Positions 15,790 to 23,799 are shown, counted from the first letter of the stretch. The stretch is 24,392 nt of DNA from Candidatus Abyssobacteria bacterium SURF_5 (GCA_003598085.1 QZKU01000095.1:1-24392); one strand, 5' to 3'. Notes: generated from the letters alone by a model not told the origin. A program made the numbers and translations.

Positions 15790-16898
15790 ATGCGGTGGGT
15801 CTTGTATATTTTTCCGCCGAACATCTCGCACATCGTGCGCGTTGCGATATTATCTTCCAGAATCCAGGAGAACTCGGCTTCCGTATAACCGCGGCGGATG
15901 GCGGCATCGTACCCGTTGACAACCATTGCGGCCGCAACTCCCGTCTTTTGGTACTCTCTGTCGACGCCCAGCATGAAAAGACGCCCCCGCTTGAGCCTGG
16001 TTTTTGCCCGCAGGAAACGCAGCATGTTGAGAGGGCCAACCTTGCCGTTGAACTTTTTCACGATGATATTGAAATCGGGAATAAACATGTAATAACCGAT
16101 CGGCTTCTCGTCCATCATGCCGATATAAATGAGGTCTTCAACCGCGACCATCAGCAAGTGCCGGTAAATATCCTCGAATTCTTCATCCGTCAGAGGCACA
16201 AATCCCCAGTTCTTGCTCCAGGCGTTGTTATACACCTTCTTGACCCGTTGCGCCTCGATGCCGGCCTCACGAAGATTGATCATGCGCGCATATACGTGGT
16301 TTTCGGCGGCTTTATCCGCCAACTGCCGCACGTAGGAAAAATCCACATCCTCATACTTCAGCAGATAGGAATACAGGTCCTTAGCCTTCTTGAGACCATA
16401 TTCTTCCAACAGAGGCACATAATAACGCGGGTTGTATGAAGTAAGGACCACCGGGTCGAGGTCGAATCCGTCCACCAGTAGTCCGCACGACTCATGGTTT
16501 GTCGTGAAGCAGAAGGGCCCCCGCATCACTTCCATTCCCTTTTCTTTGAGCCGGTCGCGAACCGTATCCAGCAGCCGGGCGGCGACCTCATGATCGTTCA
16601 GAGCCTCAAAGAATCCGAACGTGCCCATTTTCTCGCCGTGGAAATTGATGTAATTCTGATCGATGCTCATGGATATCCGGCCGCAGATTTTGCCGTCGAC
16701 TTTTGCAAGATAGTATTCGGCCTCGGCATGCTTGAAATAGGGATTTTCGGGCCTGAGAAACTTCTCCTGCTCCTTGATGATTGGCGGAACCCAATGAGTG
16801 TCTCCTCGATATACTTCCCAGGGGAACCTGATAAAATCCAGCAGGTCTTTCCTCGATTCGACAGGATGGATTTCGATGGATTTCCTTTTGGCATTCAT
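15765..16898 (-). CDS. GNAT-fold acyltransferase-like protein, large variant
   Basis: The 377-residue protein has an N-terminal half with LAKVDGKICGRISMSID (residues 64-80) and HGEKMGTFGFFEAL (87-100), and a C-terminal GNAT domain with the acetyl-CoA-binding motif A-like stretch FMLGVDREYQKTGVAAAMVV at 308-327, followed by EFSWILEDNIATRTMCEMFG. It looks like a tandem or split GNAT protein of a widespread uncharacterised group found in environmental bacteria. The acceptor substrate is unknown. The ATG is preceded by GGGGG about 9 bases upstream. It converges with the PAP2 gene and overlaps its last 25 bases; its 5' side abuts the repeat hairpin at 16927-16988. Confidence 0.82.
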   Translation of the reverse strand: MNAKRKSIEIHPVESRKDLLDFIRFPWEVYRGDTHWVPPIIKEQEKFLRPENPYFKHAEAEYYLAKVDGKICGRISMSIDQNYINFHGEKMGTFGFFEALNDHEVAARLLDTVRDRLKEKGMEVMRGPFCFTTNHESCGLLVDGFDLDPVVLTSYNPRYYVPLLEEYGLKKAKDLYSYLLKYEDVDFSYVRQLADKAAENHVYARMINLREAGIEAQRVKKVYNNAWSKNWGFVPLTDEEFEDIYRHLLMVAVEDLIYIGMMDEKPIGYYMFIPDFNIIVKKFNGKVGPLNMLRFLRAKTRLKRGRLFMLGVDREYQKTGVAAAMVVNGYDAAIRRGYTEAEFSWILEDNIATRTMCEMFGGKIYKTHRIYEMSLSA

Positions 16899-16926
16899 TC
16901 GTTAATCCCCCTTGGCCCTTGGCGAT

Positions 16927-16988
16927 GGGGACTGATTCCATTTACGGAATTCACGTCTTTTTGAATTCGTAGAATGGTGTCTGTCCCC
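16927..16988. repeat. REP/MITE-like imperfect hairpin, copy 2 (inverted)
   Basis: Its reverse complement matches the element at 1721-1780 almost base for base, with a few substitutions and two extra bases near the loop. The outer arms GGGGACTGATTCCAT and ATGGTGTCTGTCCCC pair, and GAATTC with GAATTC pairs near the loop. The orientation is opposite to copy 1, about 15 kb away. Confidence 0.85.
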
Positions 16989-17266
16989 AAAGCGGGAGCC
17001 GGACCACTCCATCGCCAGAGCAACACCCGGGCGACTCATCATCGGGCAGTCTCTGAGTCCCCCTATACAAGATGGTGCCTTAACTATGCGAGAATTCGAC
17101 GGCCTCTGCTAGCCGGGTAGAGATGAGCGCTGCTGAAATTCGTTCGGGGACACGGTGAATGAAAAGGTGAAGGAGCCTGAAAAGCTCCGGTGCATAAACG
17201 TGACCACATTTTATCATGAAGTGCTCGATTTAACAAAAGCGCCTCCTCCCGCGCCGCCTCAACCGG

Positions 17267-17295
17267 TTGACTCATATAATAGCGTCTGCTACAAT
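17267..17295 (+). promoter_or_regulatory. Sigma-70-type promoter for the KAS III-like gene
   Basis: TTGACT, 17 bases, TACAAT: five of six matches in each box. The predicted start near 17302 leaves a leader of about 70 nt. Confidence 0.75.
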
Positions 17296-17372
17296 ACGAA
17301 GGTTATTGCTGGGGGAAAGGGCGACGCTTATGGCACGCGGCGTCATGAAGTATGAAGGAGTAAAATCGCGCA

Positions 17373-18365
17373 ATGCCAAGAGCTGCGATACGGGGGCTGG
17401 GACAGTATCTGCCTGAGCGGGTGGTAAGGAACGATGATCTGGCAAAGATGTTCGAGACCAGCGACGAATGGATTCGCCAGAGGACCGGCATCACGGAGAG
17501 AAGATATGTCGAAGACGGCACCGGCCCGGCCGATCTGGCCGTAAAAGCGACTGCGGACGCCGTCAAAGCGGCCGGCATTCAACTGACCGATATCGAATTC
17601 ATCATCTTTGCGACGCTGAACCCCGACTACTTTTTTCCCGGGTCGGCTTGCATTCTCCAGGAGAAGCTGGGTCTCGCCGGCATCGGCGCGCTTGATATCC
17701 GAAATCAGTGCTCCGGCTTTATTTACAGCCTCTCGGTTGCGGACGCCTTCATCCGGATGGGGATGTACCGGCGAATCCTGGTGGTCGGCGCCGAGGTGCA
17801 TTCTTCCGGTCTCGAATTCAGCGATCGCGGCCGTGACGTCACCGTTTTATTCGGCGACGGCGCGGGCGCGCTGATCCTTGAGGCGACCGAAGAGGACTGC
17901 GGAATTCTGTCAACCCATCTCCATGCGGACGGCCGTTTTGCCCAGGACCTCTGGATCGAGGCGCCTGCCGCATGCATGATGCCGCGGGTGACGCCCGAGA
18001 TGCTGCAGGAGGGGCGCCATTATCCGCGGATGAACGGGAAGAAAGTCTTCAAGATGGCGGTCGAGAAGTTGCCGGAGGTTATCAATGAGGGGCTTCGAGC
18101 GAACGGCCTCACGATCGATGACGTGAGCCTGTTTATCCCGCATCAGGCGAACCTTCGCATCAACGAGCTTGTCGCACGCCATTTGAAACTGCCACCGGAG
18201 AGAATGTACAACAACATCCAGCGCTACGGCAACACGACCGCGGCCTCAATTCCGATCGCGCTGAACGAAGCGCTTCAGGAGGGGAAGGCGAAAAAGGGCG
18301 ATGTCGTGCTGTTGGCCGCCTTCGGGTCGGGCTTCACCTGGGGCTCATGCCTTCTGCGACTGTAA
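17373..18365 (+). CDS. 3-oxoacyl-ACP synthase III (FabH-like)
   Basis: The 330-residue protein has the thiolase-fold KAS III catalytic triad at normal positions: C113 in NQCSGF, H257 in IPHQANLRI and N287 in GNTTAASIP. The N-terminus (GLGQYLPERVVRN...DEWIRQRTGITERR) and C-terminal GSGFTWGSCLLRL are characteristic. FabH condenses acetyl-CoA or another acyl-CoA with malonyl-ACP to start fatty acid synthesis. This copy is not in a fab cluster: it stands alone behind its own promoter and converges on a hydrolase, so it may be a second KAS III that makes a specialised acyl chain rather than the housekeeping enzyme. AAGGAG lies about 12 bases before the ATG. Its end overlaps the convergent hydrolase gene by 21 bases. 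Confidence 0.93.
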   Translation: MPRAAIRGLGQYLPERVVRNDDLAKMFETSDEWIRQRTGITERRYVEDGTGPADLAVKATADAVKAAGIQLTDIEFIIFATLNPDYFFPGSACILQEKLGLAGIGALDIRNQCSGFIYSLSVADAFIRMGMYRRILVVGAEVHSSGLEFSDRGRDVTVLFGDGAGALILEATEEDCGILSTHLHADGRFAQDLWIEAPAACMMPRVTPEMLQEGRHYPRMNGKKVFKMAVEKLPEVINEGLRANGLTIDDVSLFIPHQANLRINELVARHLKLPPERMYNNIQRYGNTTAASIPIALNEALQEGKAKKGDVVLLAAFGSGFTWGSCLLRL

Positions 18366-19139
18366 GGACTTAAGAAACCGTCCCACCGCCTCGTTAAATC
18401 TTTCCGGCGCCTCTGTATGCGGAAAATGGCCCACCCCATCCAGAATCACAACCTGCGAATTCTTAAGTTTCTTGCCGGTCCCGCGCACCATATCCGGCGT
18501 TACCAGAAAATCGTCCGCCCCCGAGATCAAGAGAACAGGCACACCGATTCGATGAGACGTGTTGCAGATATCGAATGAATTGAATGCCTGCGTGTCGGCG
18601 GCCGTGACCTCCGGATGAATCCGCAGCAGGTCCTGCGCTATCTCCTCGATACGGGCGGCCGGGGTCGTCTTCGAGCAGAGCGACCGAAACGATTCCATCG
18701 TCATCTCGATCTTCAAGTCGAGCGGCGACTCCAGATATGCCTGATGGATTTCAGAAGCGAAAACGCCGACCACTTTGTCCGCGCCGTCAACGGGCACAAC
18801 ACCGCCGACGTTTTCGCCATGTTCGAGGGCGACCGTCATGCAGATGCCGGCGCCCATTGAATGCCCCATCAGCACGGGATGCCTGATCTCGAGTTCCTCG
18901 ATGAATTCCCAGACGAAGCGGGCGTATTTTTCCGTTTTCTTTATCGGCGGCAGCACGACCTCCGATTTGCCGTGCCCGGGCAGATCGATTGCGTAAACCG
19001 CATGAGTCTCCGCAAAAAAAGGAATGTTATATCGCCATGAGGTTGTATCCTGCCCCGCTCCATGAACAAGTACTATCGGCGCGCCTTCTCCAAACCGTTC
19101 ATAGAATATGCGCCTGCCCTCGAGGTAACAGAATGGCAT
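18345..19139 (-). CDS. Alpha/beta hydrolase
   Basis: The 264-residue protein has a standard single-domain alpha/beta hydrolase fold: oxyanion loop VHGAGQDTTSW (residues 25-35), IDLPGHGKS (51-59), nucleophile elbow GHSMGAG with S94, acid residue in SGADDFLVTPD (D209 or D210) and H238 in DGVGHFPHTEAPERF. There is no signal peptide. The substrate is unknown; esterases, thioesterases and C-C hydrolases share this pattern. GGAGG lies 5 bases before the ATG. It begins 16 bases after the radical SAM gene and is almost certainly co-transcribed with it. It overlaps the convergent KAS III-like gene by 21 bases. Confidence 0.9.
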   Translation of the reverse strand: MPFCYLEGRRIFYERFGEGAPIVLVHGAGQDTTSWRYNIPFFAETHAVYAIDLPGHGKSEVVLPPIKKTEKYARFVWEFIEELEIRHPVLMGHSMGAGICMTVALEHGENVGGVVPVDGADKVVGVFASEIHQAYLESPLDLKIEMTMESFRSLCSKTTPAARIEEIAQDLLRIHPEVTAADTQAFNSFDICNTSHRIGVPVLLISGADDFLVTPDMVRGTGKKLKNSQVVILDGVGHFPHTEAPERFNEAVGRFLKSLQSQKA

Positions 19140-19155
19140 GTGTTCCTCCGTCCAA

Positions 19156-20595
19156 TCAGGGTTTATTCTTCTGTTTCATGCGCCGCAGAATATTCCAGAA
19201 CGCGCCCGACTCGCCGGAGCGAATCGCGTCGGATAGAACAGAATTGTTATTGTAGTTGTAGTCGTTGCCTTCGCGCTGAGGCGAAGCAACGAAAAAGCGG
19301 TCGTCGCCGCCGACAACGTCCGCAAGCAGGGCGTAGGGGTCATCTCCCAAGAACGGAGACACGTAGTAAACCGGGCGAAGCAGGTTGCGCTCGTCTCCAT
19401 CCAGTCCGTGGATGCCCGCCCTTTGCGGCTCGGGCAGGCGGAGCAATTTATCCGCCAGCGGAGTATGCGGATAAAGTCTGACTCCCAGGCTCGCGCCGAT
19501 ACAAGAGGCGGGCGTGTTCTTCATGAAGTCGATTGCCTCGCGGAGCGTATCCGGCGTCTCGCCCGGCGACCCGAGCAGCAGGTCAAACATGCATTCGATA
19601 TCCTGTTCGCGACATAATCGAGCCGCATCGAGAAGCGAGTCGGCGGAGTGGGCCCTTCCCAGGGCCTTGAGCAGAAGCGCATTCGAGTGATCGGCCCCAA
19701 AATTGATGCCGGCGCATCCCGTTCTCTTCATCAGCAGCGCCAGTTCCTTGTCGAAAAAGGCCGGATTCATGTAGGCATACCATCGCATCTTTTCGTCGAG
19801 TCCGGCGCGAATCATCGCCCGGCACACGTCGGCAGCATGCGAGCGCGGTATGTTGAACTCGCTGTCGCAGGTGTGAAAACAGGTGATTCCCCTATCCGCA
19901 AGGCCCGCAAGCTCGCGGGCCACCTCGTCCGGCGGGCGAAGCCGGCAATTTGTTCCCTTAGCCTGCGGATCGGCGCAGTAAGAGCACGAACCGCTGCAGC
20001 CGCGCTTCGATTCGAAACCAACCATGCCGCCTTCTCTGAAATAGCGCTTGTTGTCGACTGTCTCGCGCTGGGTCAGGTCCACCGAGTTCAAATCGATCGG
20101 TGCGGGCGGATTCTGACGGATATTGCCATCTTGCCTCCATACAAGGCCTGCGATCTCTGATGTGGAATTTCCTTTGAGGAGGGCTTGGCCCAGCGCAATT
20201 GCCGGCGCCTCGCCGTCACCTCGAATTCCGTAATCGGCGCCCAGATATTCAAGCGCCGCCGCCGGAAAAATCGAGTAGCCTACTCCGCCCAGGACAAGCG
20301 GGGCATCAGAAAGCTGTCTCAGTCGCTCGATGATGGGTCGTATGCGGGCGAGACAAAAATCGCGGGTAGCGAAGTAGGAGTCGTCGACGTTGCGGATCGT
20401 GATTCCGATGTACAAAAAATCGTTCTCTGCCGCCCGCCGCAGGGCCGTATCGATATCATCTTCAAAAGCGAGGTCCAGGAAATCGATGGAGAAACCGGCC
20501 GCTTGCAGCGCTGACGCGAGATAATCGATTGCAATCGGCGCGACGGGCGGCTTCATCAGATTCGGATTGATGAGGAGAATCTTGTTTTCGCTCAT
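19156..20595 (-). CDS. B12-binding-domain radical SAM protein
   Basis: The 479-residue protein opens with a Rossmann-like cobalamin-binding-type domain (LLINPNLMKPPVAP, residues 7-20; LGGVGYSIFPAAALEYLGADYGIRGDGE near 102-129). The radical SAM cluster motif CSGSCSYC follows (C200, C204, C207), then a TIM-barrel domain ending near residue 390. The C-terminal tail includes PVYYVSPFLGDDPYALLADV and YNYNNNSVL. The usual D-x-H-x-x-G cobalamin motif is absent, so any B12 would be bound base-on or the domain may not bind it. Enzymes of this class methylate or rearrange unactivated carbons in lipids, pigments or natural products; the substrate is unknown. It forms a two-gene unit with the alpha/beta hydrolase. 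Confidence 0.88.
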   Translation of the reverse strand: MSENKILLINPNLMKPPVAPIAIDYLASALQAAGFSIDFLDLAFEDDIDTALRRAAENDFLYIGITIRNVDDSYFATRDFCLARIRPIIERLRQLSDAPLVLGGVGYSIFPAAALEYLGADYGIRGDGEAPAIALGQALLKGNSTSEIAGLVWRQDGNIRQNPPAPIDLNSVDLTQRETVDNKRYFREGGMVGFESKRGCSGSCSYCADPQAKGTNCRLRPPDEVARELAGLADRGITCFHTCDSEFNIPRSHAADVCRAMIRAGLDEKMRWYAYMNPAFFDKELALLMKRTGCAGINFGADHSNALLLKALGRAHSADSLLDAARLCREQDIECMFDLLLGSPGETPDTLREAIDFMKNTPASCIGASLGVRLYPHTPLADKLLRLPEPQRAGIHGLDGDERNLLRPVYYVSPFLGDDPYALLADVVGGDDRFFVASPQREGNDYNYNNNSVLSDAIRSGESGAFWNILRRMKQKNKP

Positions 20596-20755
20596 TGGTT
20601 CTTTTTCGAGATCAGTTTCGCAAATCCCGCAAAAGCGGTTTTTTTCCTCCCAGATTCTACACCATCAAAGCTGCGCAGAACAAGATGCGTTCTTGGCGCT
20701 CCGCTATTCCTGTCGACGGGCGCCAGTATCGAAAGAAGGCGACTGAAAGAAACAC

Positions 20756-20784
20756 TTGACAAAATTACGCTCTTCGTTTACGAT
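20756..20784 (+). promoter_or_regulatory. Promoter of the PadR regulator gene
   Basis: A perfect TTGACA box, 17 bases, then TACGAT. The -10 box lies inside the palindrome at 20777-20793. The predicted start at about 20791 leaves a leader of about 20 nt, with AAGGGG before the ATG at 20810. Confidence 0.75.
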
Positions 20785-20793
20785 TATCGTAAA
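20777..20793. promoter_or_regulatory. Perfect palindromic operator candidate for PadR autoregulation
   Basis: TTTACGAT-T-ATCGTAAA is an 8-bp perfect inverted repeat around one base, covering the -10 box and the start site of the PadR gene promoter. A bound dimer would block RNA polymerase, so negative autoregulation is the natural reading. That PadR itself is the binder is inferred from position. Confidence 0.7.
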
Positions 20794-20809
20794 TAAGGGG
20801 AAATTCACC

Positions 20810-21142
20810 ATGAATGAAATCAACCGCGAGATTCTGCTCGCCTTCTGGAAGGTGCACATTCTCTGCCACGCCGCTGAGGGGCCGCTCGTGGGACAGTGGA
20901 TGCTCCAGGAATTGAGACGCCACGGCTACGATGTCAGCCCGGGCACGCTTTACCCGATCCTCGCGCGTATGGAGGCGCGCGGATGGCTTTGGTGCCAGCG
21001 AGATCCGGGTGGCGGGCCCCGCGCGCGGAAGGAATATTATCTGACGAAGCAGGGGCGCGCGGTACTGGCCGTGGTGGAAAGGCAGGTCAACGAACTGCAC
21101 GGGGAGCTGTCGAGACTGTCGAAGAAGAAACCAAAAAAATGA
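20810..21142 (+). CDS. PadR family transcriptional regulator (short form)
   Basis: From the ATG at 20810 the protein has 110 residues, the size of PadR members that consist of the winged-helix domain plus a short dimerisation helix. The recognition-helix region SPGTLYPILARMEARGWL (43-60) and wing RKEYYLTKQGRAVL (73-86) are diagnostic, and the C-terminus is a lysine-rich helix. These proteins act as dimers and usually repress a neighbouring gene until a ligand binds. The longer frame opening at the TTG at 20756 coincides with the -35 box and is not used. The nearest target besides itself is the TauE/SafE transporter gene, 103 bases downstream on the same strand. Confidence 0.92.
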   Translation: MNEINREILLAFWKVHILCHAAEGPLVGQWMLQELRRHGYDVSPGTLYPILARMEARGWLWCQRDPGGGPRARKEYYLTKQGRAVLAVVERQVNELHGELSRLSKKKPKK

Positions 21143-21245
21143 CGCCATTTCTCAGGCAATAAGGCTCCCCGTTCTATTTCCTTAAATGCAAGGGATAATT
21201 GACTTCTGCGTTTGGTCCTATGGATTGGTCTTGGTTTGGAGGCAT

Positions 21246-22034
21246 ATGGAGTACCTTCTCATAGCTATAGCTGCTTTCCTCGTTTCGGGGCTCACGCTTT
21301 TCTCAGGCTTTGGGCTGGGCACGCTTTTGCTGCCTGTGTTTACTTTGTTTTTGCCGGTCGAGGCTGCGGTCGCCGCGACGGCGGTGGTACACGGCGCGAA
21401 TAATGTTCTGAAGACCGCGGTTGTCGGCGGTAAGGCGGATCGTGAATTGGTGCTGAAGTTCGGGATACCGGCGGTGGCGGCGGCCTTCGCCGGGGCGGCT
21501 GTGCTGGGGCTGGTCTCTTCTCTCGAGCCGCTTGCGACATATGAACTTGGCGGCCGGCGGGCGGTCATAACGCCGCTGAAACTGCTGATCGGGCTGTTGA
21601 TGCTTTGCTTCGCCCTGTTCGAGCTTCTGCCGCGGATGCGCGACCTCAGCTTTCAGCGCCGGCATCTGTTCATCGGAGGACTGCTGTCGGGCTTTTTCGG
21701 CGGACTGTCGGGTCATCAGGGGGCTCTTCGGTCGGCTTTCCTGGTGAAAGCCGGGATATCCACCGAGGCGTTTGTCGGCACGAACGCAATCATCGGCCTT
21801 ACCGTTGACGCTGCTCGAATTCTTGTGTATGCAATGCTTGCGGCGGGCGGCGCGTTCGCCTCTTTGAGCGGCGCGAGAGAGCGCATGCTGGTGTTGGTTG
21901 GTATAGGGGCCGCTTTTCTCGGCGTGCTGGCGGCCAAGCGGTACATCAGCAAGGTGACCATGGCGAACGTGCAAATCCTCACCGGAGTCATGCTCGCCGG
22001 CGTCGCCATTGCGCTCGCGCTCGGGATCATCTGA
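21246..22034 (+). CDS. TauE/SafE family membrane transporter (putative sulfite or organosulfonate exporter)
   Basis: From the ATG at 21246 the protein has 262 residues, the usual size, with GGAGG closely upstream; a start at 21186 would add 20 residues that do not fit the family. About seven or eight hydrophobic helices are seen, and the two internal repeats are marked by SGFGLGTLLLPVFTLF (near 17-32) and GGLLSGFFGGLSGHQGALRSAF (near 141-162). Characterised relatives export sulfite, sulfoacetate or other anions, but many members have unknown cargo. It sits behind the PadR gene and may be under its control. Its GC-rich, small-residue helices are normal for the family. Confidence 0.88.
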   Translation: MEYLLIAIAAFLVSGLTLFSGFGLGTLLLPVFTLFLPVEAAVAATAVVHGANNVLKTAVVGGKADRELVLKFGIPAVAAAFAGAAVLGLVSSLEPLATYELGGRRAVITPLKLLIGLLMLCFALFELLPRMRDLSFQRRHLFIGGLLSGFFGGLSGHQGALRSAFLVKAGISTEAFVGTNAIIGLTVDAARILVYAMLAAGGAFASLSGARERMLVLVGIGAAFLGVLAAKRYISKVTMANVQILTGVMLAGVAIALALGII

Positions 22035-22055
22035 CCGGAAACCTGAAGCCCCGCC

Positions 22056-22074
22056 GGCGCGCAAAAGCGCCTTT
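22056..22074 (+). terminator. Weak terminator-like hairpin
   Basis: GGCGC and GCGCC pair around GCAAAA, followed by TTTA. It lies 22 bases after the TauE/SafE stop and before the next promoter. The short T-run makes termination uncertain. Confidence 0.4.
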
Positions 22075-22079
22075 AATCG

Positions 22080-22108
22080 TTGAAAAAAAAGGATTTTCTC
22101 TATATTAT
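22080..22108 (+). promoter_or_regulatory. Promoter of the glycosyltransferase-prepilin peptidase pair
   Basis: TTGAAA, 17 bases, TATTAT, with four and five of six consensus matches. The predicted start is near 22115, which leaves only about 9 nt before the ATG at 22124 but about 36 nt before an in-frame GTG at 22151. Confidence 0.6.
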
Positions 22109-22123
22109 GAAAGAGACAGATTC

Positions 22124-22909
22124 ATGTGGGAGACCATCGAGGACAAGCCGGTGAAGGTATCCATCATCCTGCCGACGTACAACGAGAGCGAGAACATCAT
22201 TCCCTTGCTCAGGCGAATTCTCGACGCGCTCGACTCGGTTGCGGGCGCCGAGGTCATTATTGTCGATGATTCCAGCCCCGACGGCACCGCCGAAATTGTA
22301 AGGCGCGAATTCGGACAGGATGCTCGCGTGCGGCTGCACGTGAGGGTTGGCGAGCGCGGGCTGGCGACCGCCATTCGAAAAGGGATCGACTTAAGTTCGG
22401 GCCAAACGATCATCGTGATGGATTCCGACTTCAACCATGACCCGAAGTACATCCAGCAGTTCCTCAAGCTGATCCAGTATTACGAGGTGGTGGTCGGCTC
22501 GCGGTTTCTCTACGGCGGCGGCATGGAGAGCCGGTGGCGCTACTACGCCAGCTTCCTTTACAATCTGTTCATCCGCTTCGTGCTCGGCATCCCGATCAGG
22601 GATAAGCTGAGCGGTTTTTTTGCGGTTAGACGCGAGATACTGGACAGGCTTTCCTTCGACAATATCTTCTACGGGTATGGCGACTATTTCATCCGGTTTC
22701 TGATGGCGATGGTGGACCTGAAGCTGAGCGTGCTCGAGATACCGGTATTTTACGATAACCGCCCGGCTGGTGAGAGCAAAACGATGTTTTTCAAGGAATT
22801 CATGAGGTACACCAGGTCGGTAATCCGGATCAGGTTATCGAGCAGGGCGTCGCGCTTCAAAGGCGTTGCGCATCGCGAGCCGGCGACACCGGCGGCTGTG
22901 AAACGATGA
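22124..22909 (+). CDS. Family 2 glycosyltransferase, dolichol/polyprenol-phosphate mannose synthase-like
   Basis: The 261-residue GT-A protein has KVSIILPTYNESENI at 11-25, the nucleotide-binding DDSSPDGT at 48-55, the metal-binding MDSDFNHDP (D100, D102) and GSRFLYGGGMESRWRYY followed by GIPIRDKLSGFFAVRREIL, all typical of DPM1-like enzymes. These transfer a sugar from GDP- or UDP-sugar to a polyprenyl phosphate on the cytoplasmic face of the membrane. No C-terminal transmembrane pair is present. A GTG at 22151 (codon 10) has GAGGA 7 bases upstream and fits the predicted transcription start better; it would give 252 residues beginning directly at the conserved strand. The stop overlaps the prepilin peptidase start by 4 bases. 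Confidence 0.92.
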   Translation: MWETIEDKPVKVSIILPTYNESENIIPLLRRILDALDSVAGAEVIIVDDSSPDGTAEIVRREFGQDARVRLHVRVGERGLATAIRKGIDLSSGQTIIVMDSDFNHDPKYIQQFLKLIQYYEVVVGSRFLYGGGMESRWRYYASFLYNLFIRFVLGIPIRDKLSGFFAVRREILDRLSFDNIFYGYGDYFIRFLMAMVDLKLSVLEIPVFYDNRPAGESKTMFFKEFMRYTRSVIRIRLSSRASRFKGVAHREPATPAAVKR

Positions 22910-23799
22910 ATGTGCAGCCCGAGGCGTTGCGCCTGTTTATCAATATCTACTTTTTCGCCCTGGGGGCGGTGATCGGCAGTTTCCTCAATGTGTGCATTGC
23001 GCGCCTGCCTGAAGGAAAATCGCTCGTGCGGCCGGCGTCGCACTGCCCCTCGTGTGGCTCTTCGATCAGGTGGTTCGACAATATCCCGATCGTAAGCTTT
23101 CTCTTGCTGCAAGGCAAGTGCCGCCGGTGCGGCCTGCCGATCTCTTGGCAGTATCCCGCTGTCGAACTCCTGACTGCTATTCTCTTCGTGTTGTTGTTGC
23201 AGCGATTCGATCATGCGGTCGCGCTGGTGGTTTACCTCGTTTTTGCCAGTGCGCTCGTGGTCATCAGCTTCATCGATCTCAAGCATTACATCATTCCGAA
23301 CGAGATATCGATTCCCGGCATTTTCATTGGGTTGGCGTTGAGCCTGCTGCCCGCCCGCCTTACCGGAGGAGAATTCGTTTTGCCCTCCTCGTTCTTCTTC
23401 CTGTCGGCGGACCCGCCCCATGTTGTGGGATCGTTCCTCAATTCGCTCATCGGCTGCCTCGTTGGCGGCGGTCTCCTCTACCTCACGGCGATCTTTTCGC
23501 TGCTCGTTTTCAAGAAGGAGGGGATGGGCGGCGGCGACATCAAGCTGCTGGCGATGGTGGGCGCGTTTCTGGGATGGAAGCTCGCGCTGATGACGATCAT
23601 GCTCGGCTCGGCGCTCGGGGCCATCGTGGGCATTACGCTGATCATCCTGCGGCTGAGGAAACGCACCGATTACATCCCATTCGGCCCGTACCTCGCGCTC
23701 GCGGCGCTGCTCTCGCTGCTTTACGGCGACCAGATCATGCAGGTGTACCTCGAATTCGGCGAGCAAATCAATGAGCTGGTCATGAAGGTCATCGGCTGA
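22906..23799 (+). CDS. pilD: Type IV prepilin peptidase/N-methyltransferase (A24 family)
   Basis: The 297-residue polytopic membrane protein has the zinc-binding cysteine tetrad C47-x2-C50 and C72-x2-C75 of full-length PilD enzymes, and the two catalytic aspartates D124 (FIDLKHYIIPNE) and D211 (GGGDIKLLAMVGAF). GSFLNVCIARLPEGKS near 24-39 is the conserved N-terminal segment. It cleaves the leader of type IV pilins and pseudopilins and methylates the new N-terminus. No pilin or secretion genes are in the window. The ATG overlaps the glycosyltransferase stop (ATGA), indicating coupled translation. An antisense frame of 350 codons is a shadow of it and the upstream gene. Confidence 0.95.
   Translation: MNVQPEALRLFINIYFFALGAVIGSFLNVCIARLPEGKSLVRPASHCPSCGSSIRWFDNIPIVSFLLLQGKCRRCGLPISWQYPAVELLTAILFVLLLQRFDHAVALVVYLVFASALVVISFIDLKHYIIPNEISIPGIFIGLALSLLPARLTGGEFVLPSSFFFLSADPPHVVGSFLNSLIGCLVGGGLLYLTAIFSLLVFKKEGMGGGDIKLLAMVGAFLGWKLALMTIMLGSALGAIVGITLIILRLRKRTDYIPFGPYLALAALLSLLYGDQIMQVYLEFGEQINELVMKVIG

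Larger units (their letters stand above)
16899..17372. other. Intergenic region with repeat hairpin and promoter
   Basis: This 474-base stretch separates divergent genes. It holds the second REP-like hairpin and the promoter of the KAS III-like gene. A 66-codon plus-strand frame (17155-17355) covers the promoter itself and has a low-complexity proline stretch, so I do not take it as a gene. I see nothing definable at 16990-17260. Confidence 0.6.

Noticed and set aside
17155-17355. 66-codon plus-strand frame before the KAS III-like gene
   Set aside because: The promoter of the downstream gene lies inside it and the sequence is low-complexity.
20627-20645. CCGC-AAAA-GCGG followed by seven T, terminator-like on the plus strand
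   Set aside because: The stem is only 4 bp and no plus-strand gene ends upstream; it lies in the 5' region of the minus-strand radical SAM gene.
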